Of a DNA stretch of 24,352 nucleotides, positions 1-6,856 are shown one piece after another. The notes under the pieces were generated by a model, which did not search any database, was not told where the DNA came from, and saw only the letters and a list, made by a program, of their open reading frames with translations. Position 1 is the first letter of the stretch. Every line of letters begins with the position of its first letter. The DNA is from CAZUQP01 sp964484285 (GTDB taxonomy: Bacteria > Pseudomonadota > Gammaproteobacteria > DSM-16500). The stretch spans positions 1-24,352 of the forward strand of contig CAZAEO010000019.1 of assembly GCA_964484285.1 (NCBI GenBank), given 5' to 3'. The translations under genes were made by a program, and so were the position numbers.

Positions 1-1
1 A

Positions 2-75
2 TGGAGGCGGGGGTCGGAATCGAACCGGCGTCCACGGCTTTGCAGGCCGCTGCATAACCACTCTGCCACCCAGCC
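2..75 (-). tRNA. tRNA-Cys (GCA)
   Basis: The minus strand folds as a tRNA. It has a three-pair D stem of the kind seen in E. coli tRNA-Cys, an anticodon stem closing a CTGCAAA loop (anticodon GCA), a TTCGATT T-loop and an encoded CCA end. It lies directly downstream of tRNA-Gly, as cysT follows glyW in E. coli. Two stem pairs are broken, T4 against C69 in the acceptor and C50 against A64 in the T stem, because two 3'-side bases differ from what would restore pairing. It is probably functional, but the mismatches are unusual. Confidence 0.9.
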
Positions 76-100
76 AAAAATCTTTTTCTTTTCGCTTCAA

Positions 101-176
<76 letters not shown>

Positions 177-198
177 AACTTTTAAGTAACAGGCGGTA

Positions 199-226
199 AT
201 TCTATCTAACGACCCTTGAGTGTCAA
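199..226 (-). promoter_or_regulatory. sigma70 promoter of the tRNA-Gly/tRNA-Cys unit
   Basis: On the minus strand a consensus TTGACA (221-226) is followed after 16 bp by TAGAAT (199-204), which matches five of six -10 positions. The next bases, taccgcc, form a G+C-rich discriminator, typical of stringently controlled stable-RNA promoters. Predicted start is about 15 nt upstream of mature tRNA-Gly. Confidence 0.75.
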
Positions 227-260
227 GAGAAAAGAAGAAATAATTTTAATAGGTTAACAT

Positions 261-863
261 CTAACCTGATTGTTTTTTCATTTCTGGCCACGCCGTTTTG
301 AGATAAAGCATCATAGACCAAATCGTCAAACCAGCAGCAAGATACAGCAACAGATACCCCGTCATCACAATGATGACATTGGTTGTTGCGTCACAGTATA
401 ACAACACAATCAATGCAATCATTTGAATAGTGGTTTTTATTTTTCCCAAGCGAGAAACGGCGACACTTGTTCGATTACCAATTTCTGCCATCCACTCACG
501 TAAAGCAGACACAATAATTTCGCGGCTGACGATAATTGCCGCGGGAATAGTAATGGCTGCAACCGGAATAGCATATACTGTGGATGATAATGTAATAAAT
601 TGAAACTGCGGCTCACCTACAATTAACACTAAAACAACTGAAACCATGACCTTATCAGCAACAGGGTCTAAAAAAGCACCCAACTTAGTTAATTGCTGCA
701 AACTTCTAGCCAGATAACCATCTAACCAATCCGTTATACAAGCTAAAGCAAAGATCACTGCGGCAGCAATATGCGCCCACAAATAAGGTAAATAAAATAC
801 AATAACAAGGAACGGAATAACTAATATCCGGAAAAAAGTAAGAATATTAGGTAAATTAAACAT
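261..863 (-). CDS. pgsA: CDP-diacylglycerol--glycerol-3-phosphate 3-phosphatidyltransferase
   Basis: This enzyme transfers the phosphatidyl group of CDP-diacylglycerol to glycerol-3-phosphate, the committed step to phosphatidylglycerol and cardiolipin in the inner membrane. The 200-residue product carries a perfect CDP-alcohol phosphotransferase motif: D48-G49, A52-R53, G62, D66 and D70 with the expected spacing. Several hydrophobic segments surround it. The length is near the usual 180-200 residues. It starts 20 bp after the uvrC stop, with GGTG before the ATG, so it is probably co-transcribed with uvrC. The order uvrC-pgsA-tRNA-Gly-tRNA-Cys is the same as in E. coli. Confidence 0.96.
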   Translation of the reverse strand: MFNLPNILTFFRILVIPFLVIVFYLPYLWAHIAAAVIFALACITDWLDGYLARSLQQLTKLGAFLDPVADKVMVSVVLVLIVGEPQFQFITLSSTVYAIPVAAITIPAAIIVSREIIVSALREWMAEIGNRTSVAVSRLGKIKTTIQMIALIVLLYCDATTNVIIVMTGYLLLYLAAGLTIWSMMLYLKTAWPEMKKQSG

Positions 864-883
864 GCTTACACCGCGTTAGTTAA

Positions 884-2698
884 CTAATTATGTATACTGG
901 CAAAAATTTTTCGTGCTAATGACTGACTAATTCCTGGTACCTTCGCCAGCTCCTCAAGACTAGCACGATTTATAGCTTGAATACCACCAAAGTAACGCAA
1001 TAATTCACGGCGCCGCTTGCTACCTATACCCGGGATAGATTCCAAAGAAGAAGTGACACGTTTTTTGTCCCGTCGTAATCGGTGACCTGTAATTGCAAAA
1101 CGATGTGCTTCATCACGGATTTGTTGAATGAGATGCAATGCTGACGAATCAGGTGATAAATGTATTGTCGTGCCATCCATAAAATAGAGCGTTTCAAACC
1201 CCGGTTTACGTGTCACTCCTTTTGCAATACCCACTAATAAAATTGTTTTGATACCTAAGTTAAATAATATTTCTTTTGCTGCATTAAGCTGAGGTGAACC
1301 ACCATCAATGAATACTATATCGGGTAACTTTGCTTTTTCTAATTGCAAACGTTTATAGCGTCGCAATATGACTTGTCGCATTGCAGCAATATCATCACCT
1401 GGAGTGATATCAGTAATATTAAAACGTCGATAATGATTTTTGACCGGACCTTCTTGATTAAAGACCACACATGATCCTACAGTAGCCTCCCCCATGCTAT
1501 GACTGATATCAACACATTCAATAAGTCCTAGTCGCGCGCGCAAATGTAAGGCTTTTTTTAATGCTTTAAAACGCTCATGAATATTGGCTTTATTTAAGAG
1601 CTGACCTGCAACGGATTGTTTCGCACTATTGGTTGCAATCTCTAACCATTTTTTACGTTCACCTCTTACATGAGAAGAAACTAGCACTTTATGTTGCGCT
1701 TGATCACGCAATACATTAACTAGCCAATCCTCTTCAGATAAAGGTTGTTCCAAAATAATTTCTTTTGGTATATCTTCCGCACTATAGCTTGAGCTCAAAT
1801 AATGTTGCGTGATAAATGAAGCTAAAACTTCCTCTTTGGAAGAGGAAATTGGCACACGGGGAAAATGCGCACGACTTCCTAACATTCTACCCCCGCGTAT
1901 TACAAGCAATTGAATACATACAACACCTGCAGTAATGGCTAGCCCAATCACATCTGCATCACCTTGTTTTGCGCTGACATATTGACGCGCTTGAATTTCT
2001 CGTAATTTAGCAATTTGATCACGGCGCACACTAGCTAATTCAAAATTCAACTGATTTGCGGCCTCTTCCATTTGTTTACTTAATTCTTTAATGACTTGAT
2101 CATTTTTTCCTTGCAAAAACAGCACGGCATGACGAACATTTTGTTGATATTCTTCTTTAGAAATCAACTCAACACAAGGGCCCGTACACCGCCCAATTTG
2201 ATATTGCATACAGGGTCTTTTACGCGCAGCAAAAAAACTATTGGTACAGTTACGTAATTTGAAAAGCTTTTCAATTAGATTAATTGTTTCGCGTACGGCG
2301 GTTGAATGTGGAAAAGGCCCAAAATACAACCCATTCCGTTTACGATTACCTCGATAAAGATCAATTCGCGGAAATGAATCATTAGAGATAAAAATATAAG
2401 GATAACTTTTATCATCTCTAAACAAGATATTGTAATGCGGCTTATATTGTTTGATTAAGTTACATTCCAACAACAGAGCTTCATTCTCAGTATGAGTAAC
2501 AGTGATATCAATATTTTTAACATGTTTAAGCAGCGCGAGAGTTTTAGGATCTTTTTGCTTAGCAGAGTAATAGCTAGTTAAACGCTTTTTCAAATTGCGC
2601 GCTTTTCCAACATATAATACCTTTCCATGGTCGTCGAGCATTTGATAAACGCCAGGCTGGTTAGTAACATGATTGAGAAAAGATGTGATATCGCACAT
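884..2698 (-). CDS. uvrC: UvrABC system protein C (excinuclease subunit)
   Basis: UvrC makes the dual incisions in nucleotide excision repair after UvrA2-UvrB2 has loaded UvrB at a lesion. The 604-residue protein, near the 610 of E. coli, begins with a GIY-YIG nuclease domain (GVYQML around residue 16, LYVGKA near residue 29). A UVR domain for UvrB contact lies around residues 200-240, followed by the RNase H-like C-terminal nuclease region (VDISHSMG, FIDGG). It ends with tandem helix-hairpin-helix motifs (IPGIG, VPGIS). The ATG at 2698 gives the normal family N-terminus. It lies downstream of uvrY as in E. coli, but here a MITE fills the gap and could affect read-through. Confidence 0.97.
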   Translation of the reverse strand: MCDITSFLNHVTNQPGVYQMLDDHGKVLYVGKARNLKKRLTSYYSAKQKDPKTLALLKHVKNIDITVTHTENEALLLECNLIKQYKPHYNILFRDDKSYPYIFISNDSFPRIDLYRGNRKRNGLYFGPFPHSTAVRETINLIEKLFKLRNCTNSFFAARKRPCMQYQIGRCTGPCVELISKEEYQQNVRHAVLFLQGKNDQVIKELSKQMEEAANQLNFELASVRRDQIAKLREIQARQYVSAKQGDADVIGLAITAGVVCIQLLVIRGGRMLGSRAHFPRVPISSSKEEVLASFITQHYLSSSYSAEDIPKEIILEQPLSEEDWLVNVLRDQAQHKVLVSSHVRGERKKWLEIATNSAKQSVAGQLLNKANIHERFKALKKALHLRARLGLIECVDISHSMGEATVGSCVVFNQEGPVKNHYRRFNITDITPGDDIAAMRQVILRRYKRLQLEKAKLPDIVFIDGGSPQLNAAKEILFNLGIKTILLVGIAKGVTRKPGFETLYFMDGTTIHLSPDSSALHLIQQIRDEAHRFAITGHRLRRDKKRVTSSLESIPGIGSKRRRELLRYFGGIQAINRASLEELAKVPGISQSLARKIFASIHN

Positions 2699-2732
2699 GA
2701 AAAAGCTTCTCTTGGTGCTTTTGAAAGTATAA

Positions 2733-2892
2733 GAGCCTGTTCAATATCTTATGGACTCGCTGCAAAAGCAGCTAATCGGTTAAGATTTTCGCGAATTCTC
2801 GTTAAATATTCTCGATATTCGCCTCGAATTCGCGAAAATCTTATCTCGATTATCCGCTTTTTCGCTTGAGCCCAAAGATATTGAACAGGCTC
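2733..2892. mobile_element. MITE, 160-bp near-complete palindrome
   Basis: Terminal inverted repeats beginning GAGCCTGTTCAATATCTT (left end at 2733, mirrored to 2892) bound the element. It is flanked by direct TAA duplications at 2730-2732 and 2893-2895. A second inverted pair containing TAAGATTTTCGCGAATTC lies inside, so the whole element can fold into one long hairpin. It has no transposase. The terminal sequence and 3-bp duplication fit a non-autonomous derivative of an IS5-family element (inference). It sits between uvrY and uvrC, genes that are contiguous in E. coli. Confidence 0.85.
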
Positions 2893-2943
2893 TAAGAGCC
2901 GAGAAAATGAGCCGTTATCAAGCAAAATACCGTTATAAAAACA

Positions 2944-3603
2944 TCAAGATTCTTCTGTCGAAGATTTATGCCCCTCTACTAATCCTAGGCGAATAGCCAA
3001 GAGCGTTAACTCTACATCACTGTTAATGTTCAATTTTTCAAAGATACGATAGCGATAACTATTAACGGTTTTGGGGCTTAAGCATAATTTATCAGAAATT
3101 TCTTGGACCTTTTGGCCACTTGTAATCATTAACATAATTTGCAATTCGCGTTCAGATAAGATATCGAGGGGCGACTCTTCATCTTTTGCGAATCGTTTAA
3201 GCGCTAATTGTTGGGCTATTTCAGAACTAATATAACGCTGGCCTGAATGCACAGTTCGGATGGCGCGAATCATTTCATCCGGGTCACAACCTTTAGTAAT
3301 ATAACCTGCCGCACCCGCTTGTAAAAAACGTGATGGATAAGGCTCATCATCACACACTGTTAAAGCAAGGATCTTAATATCTGGGTTATGACGTATCATT
3401 TTACGTGTTGCTTCTAGCCCTCCTATACCCGGCATCTGCACATCCATTAATACAACATCAGGTATAAGCTCTTTGGCTAAACGAATGGCTTCTTCGCCTG
3501 TACCCGCTTCGCCAACTACCTTCATACTCGTTACATCTTGTAATAAGCGTTTTATGCCTATGCGCACAAGCTCATGATCATCAACTAACAAAACCTTTAT
3601 CAA
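2944..3603 (-). CDS. uvrY: GacA/UvrY/LetA-type response regulator
   Basis: This is a NarL/FixJ-class two-component regulator. In gammaproteobacteria the family (GacA, UvrY, Legionella LetA) activates small RNAs that titrate CsrA and so switches metabolism, motility and virulence. The receiver domain has D8-D9, phosphoacceptor D54 in VLMDVQMPG, and K104-region ALTV...GYITKG. A LuxR-type helix-turn-helix follows (LSERELQIML...LSPKTVNSYRYRIFEKL). I start at TTG 3603: it gives the family N-terminus MIKVLLVDDH and puts the phosphoacceptor at the canonical position 54. It also lies six bases after GAGG, whereas the ATG at 3615 has no ribosome-binding site and overlaps that GAGG. The neighbouring uvrC and pgsA match the E. 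coli operon. The partner sensor kinase is not in this window. Confidence 0.93.
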   Translation of the reverse strand: MIKVLLVDDHELVRIGIKRLLQDVTSMKVVGEAGTGEEAIRLAKELIPDVVLMDVQMPGIGGLEATRKMIRHNPDIKILALTVCDDEPYPSRFLQAGAAGYITKGCDPDEMIRAIRTVHSGQRYISSEIAQQLALKRFAKDEESPLDILSERELQIMLMITSGQKVQEISDKLCLSPKTVNSYRYRIFEKLNINSDVELTLLAIRLGLVEGHKSSTEES

Positions 3604-3681
3604 CTTGAACCTCATATGCTTATTTAACGCAAGTATCTACGTTAAGCGTAAAATAGTCTTTATGCTTATGCAACTTTAACT

Positions 3682-3771
<90 letters not shown>

Positions 3772-3929
3772 TGGATTTATTAGGTAATCTGAGCACATAT
3801 CCCTATCCCTAAGCTATGTTGTTAAAAACCTAAAACTCAGGTGCGAGGTATATTAACGCTATTTTAAGGATTGATTCAACAGGTAATTTTGAGAAAATAC
3901 TCGATTGCATGGCATGAGTTAATGGATTC

Positions 3930-3956
3930 TTACCACAAAATCAAGTACAGTATAGT
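3930..3956 (+). promoter_or_regulatory. candidate promoter of yccA
   Basis: TATAGT (3951-3956) matches five of six -10 positions. It is preceded after 15 bp by TTACCA, a weak -35. The predicted start lies about 30 nt before the ATG at 3993. The -10 is convincing; the -35 spacing is short. Confidence 0.4.
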
Positions 3957-3992
3957 CATCAAAATTGTCATTTGAAATTTCCGGAGAATACC

Positions 3993-4670
3993 ATGTCCAT
4001 CAATGAAACGATTATTACTCGCCGCGACGGGTCTATTTTAAGCTCCCATTCTGTTTTGCGGAATACATACTTGTTGCTTAGTTTGACCCTATTATTTAGT
4101 GCTGGGACTGCGAGTCTCGCGATGGCGCATCAAGCTAGCTTTGGATCTTCATTAATCGCATTTATTGCGGGATTTATTTTATTATTTGCTACCACTGCTT
4201 TACGTAATAGCGCCTGGGGAATTGTTGCTGTTTTTGCATTTACGGGTTGTTTAGGTTATTCCATGGGCCCCATGCTTAATCAATTCATTCGTGGTTACAC
4301 AAATGGCGGTCAACTTATTCTAACCGCATTAGGCGGCACAGGCATCACCTTCTTCCTTTGCTCAGCCTATACGCTAACAACCAAAAAAGACTTGTCGCAT
4401 TGGGGCAAATTTTTAATGATTGGTTTAGTCATGTGTATCGTTGGCAGCTTAGCGAATATCTTTTTAAAAATGCCAGCCATGCAACTTGCTATCTCATCGC
4501 TCATGATTTTTATTTCCACTATGTTAATGATGTATGATATCAGCCGCATCATTCATAATGGCGAAAGCAACTACATTATGGCAACGATTAGTTTGTTCCT
4601 TGATATTCTTATGTTATTTCAAAATTTATTGATGTTGCTCGGGGCGTTGAGCGGTAATAACAGAAATTAA
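3993..4670 (+). CDS. yccA: Bax inhibitor-1 family (YccA-like) inner-membrane protein
   Basis: This is a BI-1/TMBIM family integral membrane protein. E. coli YccA binds and modulates the FtsH membrane protease; other family members act as Ca2+ leak channels. The 225-residue product has seven predicted hydrophobic segments after a short polar N-terminus. It also has the family C-terminal signature MMYDISRIIHNGESNYIMAT followed by LFLDILMLFQNLL. I start at ATG 3993 because GGAG sits six bases upstream; an in-frame ATG at 3972 lacks such a site and would add seven residues outside the family pattern. It neighbours tRNA-Ser and converges on dnaQ. The family assignment is firm; YccA rather than another paralogue is inferred from context. 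Confidence 0.9.
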   Translation: MSINETIITRRDGSILSSHSVLRNTYLLLSLTLLFSAGTASLAMAHQASFGSSLIAFIAGFILLFATTALRNSAWGIVAVFAFTGCLGYSMGPMLNQFIRGYTNGGQLILTALGGTGITFFLCSAYTLTTKKDLSHWGKFLMIGLVMCIVGSLANIFLKMPAMQLAISSLMIFISTMLMMYDISRIIHNGESNYIMATISLFLDILMLFQNLLMLLGALSGNNRN

Positions 4671-4676
4671 CTGATC

Positions 4677-4725
4677 CCGTTCGCATAGAGGAACAGGTAA
4701 AACATGTGTCTCGACATGCGAACGG
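4677..4725. terminator. hairpin in the yccA/dnaQ convergent gap
   Basis: A perfect 10-bp inverted repeat CCGTTCGCAT (4677-4686) / ATGCGAACGG (4716-4725) begins seven bases after the yccA stop and ends seven bases before the dnaQ stop. An inner GAG/CTC pair can extend it. The position suggests a bidirectional terminator, but neither strand has a T-tract after the stem. Confidence 0.45.
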
Positions 4726-4731
4726 TAAATG

Positions 4732-5436
4732 TTAATCCTCTCGCCACAAGCATACGCCTTTTTCAGACATTGCCTGTAATTTTGCTTCATGGGCCATCAT
4801 CTCTTCTGCATCGGCAAAAACAATAGTTAACTTACGCGATTGCATGATAGCGTTTTTAACATCGATAGATTTTTGCTGCACAGGTTCAGGCGATTGTAGT
4901 TCTTCAAATAAACTGCTTTGCCCCCCTGTCATAGTGAGATAAACGTGCGCTAGTAAGTAAGCATCCAGTAACGCACCATGTAGATCACGTCGAGAATTAT
5001 CGACACTATAGCGTTTACATAAAGCATCCAAACTATTGCGTTGCCCCACATGTAACTGCCGCGCGATGACTAGGGTATCAATAATACGACAATAATCCGT
5101 TAAAAGTTTCCATGTTTGTTGAGTTAAATTTAATTCATAATTAATAAATCCCACATCAAATGGCGCATTATGAATAATTAATTCTGCTCCTGTAATAAAA
5201 TTCATAAATTCCCTTGCTATTTTCGCAAAGGGAGGCTTATCTTGTAGAAAATCATTTGCAATGCCGTGAACTGCTAATGCTTCTTCATCAATACGACGCT
5301 CTGGATTAATATACTGATGATAACGTTTCCCAGTAAATTTACGATCAATTAACTCAACGCACCCTATTTCAATAATACGATGCCCACCCTCTATTTGCAG
5401 CCCTGTTGTTTCTGTATCTAATACTATCTGCCGCAT
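4732..5436 (-). CDS. dnaQ: DNA polymerase III epsilon subunit (3'-5' proofreading exonuclease)
   Basis: This is the proofreading exonuclease of the replicative polymerase, bound between alpha and theta in the Pol III core. The 234-residue protein has all DEDDh motifs: D7 and E9 in LDTETTG, D94 in HNAPFDVGF, and H153/D158 in LHGALLDAY, with spacing as in E. coli DnaQ. A polar linker around residues 175-200 leads to a short C-terminal segment matching the alpha-binding tail. AAGGTG sits seven bases before the ATG. It is last in a yafS-rnhA-dnaQ operon; in E. coli dnaQ is instead divergent from rnhA. A strong inverted repeat lies in the 103-bp gap upstream. Confidence 0.96.
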   Translation of the reverse strand: MRQIVLDTETTGLQIEGGHRIIEIGCVELIDRKFTGKRYHQYINPERRIDEEALAVHGIANDFLQDKPPFAKIAREFMNFITGAELIIHNAPFDVGFINYELNLTQQTWKLLTDYCRIIDTLVIARQLHVGQRNSLDALCKRYSVDNSRRDLHGALLDAYLLAHVYLTMTGGQSSLFEELQSPEPVQQKSIDVKNAIMQSRKLTIVFADAEEMMAHEAKLQAMSEKGVCLWRED

Positions 5437-5490
5437 AAATTCACCTTAGGATCTACTGATGGGCAGCATAACATGAAATTAGACCCAGAT

Positions 5491-5542
5491 TAGACTTCTT
5501 TCCAAACCTTGTCACGTTACTCAAGGTTTGGAAAGAAGTCTA
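5491..5542. repeat. perfect 20-bp inverted repeat between rnhA and dnaQ
   Basis: TAGACTTCTTTCCAAACCTT (5491-5510) pairs without mismatch with 5523-5542, and G5511/C5522 extends the stem to 21 bp with a 10-nt loop. The right arm ends in the rnhA stop codon. No T-tract follows on the minus strand, so a classical terminator is unlikely. A processing or stability hairpin in the rnhA-dnaQ mRNA, or a dispersed palindromic repeat, would fit. Confidence 0.8.
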
Positions 5543-5977
5543 TTGAAGTAATTCATCAATTGCCTTATTAGCAAGCAAGTCTACCAATTCATTTTCATAA
5601 TGCCCATTATGTGCTTTTATCCAATGCCATGATATTTTATGTTTACCTACTTGTTGATCTAACTGTTCCCACAAATCTGCATTTTTCACGGGTTTTTTAT
5701 CTGCTTTTTTCCAATTGCGTTTTTTCCAATCCGCTAACCATTCGGTAATTCCCTTCTGCAAATATTGTGAGTCAGTGTACAATTCCACCCGACATTCTTC
5801 ACGTAAAAATTCAAGCGCTTTGATAGCGGCGGTTAATTCCATTCGATTATTTGTTGTTTGTGGTTCTGCACCAAAAAATGTTTTTTCATGTTTGCCATAG
5901 CGCAAAAGCGCCCCCCAACCTCCGGGCCCTGGGTTACCTCGACAAGCACCGTCAGTAAAAATAATGACATGCTTCAT
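5540..5977 (-). CDS. rnhA: Ribonuclease HI
   Basis: RNase HI cleaves the RNA strand of RNA:DNA hybrids and removes R-loops and primer remnants. The 145-residue protein aligns with E. coli RNase HI with a one-residue offset. Catalytic D9 lies in IIFTDGACRGNPGPGG, E47 in NNRMEL, D69 in LYTDSQY and D133 in NELVDLLA, with H123 in WIKAHNGH. The basic handle region WKKRNWKKADKKPVKN is present, so this is the bacterial HI type. It starts two bases after the yafS stop, and its ribosome-binding GGGA lies inside yafS, which suggests coupled translation. Confidence 0.97.
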   Translation of the reverse strand: MKHVIIFTDGACRGNPGPGGWGALLRYGKHEKTFFGAEPQTTNNRMELTAAIKALEFLREECRVELYTDSQYLQKGITEWLADWKKRNWKKADKKPVKNADLWEQLDQQVGKHKISWHWIKAHNGHYENELVDLLANKAIDELLQ

Positions 5978-5979
5978 AT

Positions 5980-6720
5980 TTAAAATTCCCGCATTGACGG
6001 TCTAGGAAGCGTAGCCTGTATACTCGATAGCTTTTGCTGCCAACGCATCCTGATAGGCGTAAATGGAATGACTTTTGCTTTAGCAATAAGAGCATATACA
6101 CCACCAAAAGGGCTATAGCATTTATCACCAAACCACTCCAATAATTTCAATTTATGATAAAAATGGTGATGCATTGGAGGTCTAAATAAAAATGTACGTT
6201 GTTTAACTAATTCAAAATCGGCCAAATTCAACCACTTTTTAACAGTGCGCGCTTGAATAAAGTGAGTTGACCAAGGTATAACTTGATTTTTAGTAATCAT
6301 TTTTTTAACCCCCCACAAACTCAATGGATTAAATCCTAAAATCACAATATGCCCTTCTGGTTTAATAATTCGACATGCCTCAGCAAGTAATTTACGAGGA
6401 TTATCTATATATTCAAGCGAATGCGGCAAGATAACAAGATCAATGCTGCCGGATAACACCGGCAATTCCATTGGATCCCCCTCAATCATCTTGCTATGTT
6501 TATCCTTACAAAGTAACGGCGTTAATAAAATCTGATTTGTTATCACGCTTGTTTTTAATAAATCGTGTTGGTGCGGCACACCGACGAGCAATACATGCTT
6601 ACCAAAATAATCTACTAATGCGGACAATAAAAATTTTTTCTCGGCTTCAAGCAAGCGATGTCCGAGAAATTGCGTTAACCAGTGATTCCATTGCTGCATT
6701 GCACGATACGTTTTGGCCAA
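5980..6720 (-). CDS. yafS: YafS-like class I SAM-dependent methyltransferase
   Basis: This is a predicted methyltransferase of the Methyltransf_11 type with unknown substrate. Residues around 90-125 carry VDLVILPHSLEYIDNP, then IIKPEGHIVILGFNPLSLWG. The last stretch closely matches the GFNP region I know from E. coli YafS, as does the C-terminal AKAKVIPFTP. The glycine-rich SAM motif I is degenerate (VLLVGVPHQ), so activity is not assured. The start is uncertain: TTG at 6720 lies about nine bases after GGGAT, while an internal ATG at 6699 has no clear ribosome-binding site. It leads the rnhA-dnaQ operon and diverges from mltD; the E. coli order is mltD-gloB-yafS-rnhA-dnaQ, and gloB is absent here. 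Confidence 0.8.
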   Translation of the reverse strand: MAKTYRAMQQWNHWLTQFLGHRLLEAEKKFLLSALVDYFGKHVLLVGVPHQHDLLKTSVITNQILLTPLLCKDKHSKMIEGDPMELPVLSGSIDLVILPHSLEYIDNPRKLLAEACRIIKPEGHIVILGFNPLSLWGVKKMITKNQVIPWSTHFIQARTVKKWLNLADFELVKQRTFLFRPPMHHHFYHKLKLLEWFGDKCYSPFGGVYALIAKAKVIPFTPIRMRWQQKLSSIQATLPRPSMREF

Positions 6721-6753
6721 GGTTTTTTCATCCCTACTGTCCAGATAAATTCT

Positions 6754-6781
6754 ACTATACCTTGACGATGGTTTTGTGCAA
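6754..6781 (-). promoter_or_regulatory. promoter of yafS-rnhA-dnaQ
   Basis: On the minus strand TTGCAC (6776-6781) is followed after 16 bp by TATAGT (6754-6759), matching four and five of six consensus bases. The predicted start lies about 25 nt before the yafS start codon. Confidence 0.55.
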
Positions 6782-6856
6782 AGATTAAATTACATGGTAA
6801 ACTTGCGAATTATTTTTTGTCATTGCACTAGAGAGCTTTCTTAATTTGGAATAATA

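Noticed and set aside
850..863. TGTAAGC resembling half of a GacA-type upstream site near pgsA
   Set aside because: Only one half-site is present and it overlaps the pgsA start region, so it cannot be distinguished from chance.
2627..2869. 80-residue plus-strand frame covering the start of uvrC and the MITE
   Set aside because: It is antisense to uvrC and made largely of palindrome sequence, with no domain or convincing ribosome-binding site.
5133..5147. TTAA-N7-TTAA pair resembling a PmrA box
   Set aside because: It lies inside the dnaQ coding sequence and is best read as a chance match. It is kept as a control for the two intergenic boxes.
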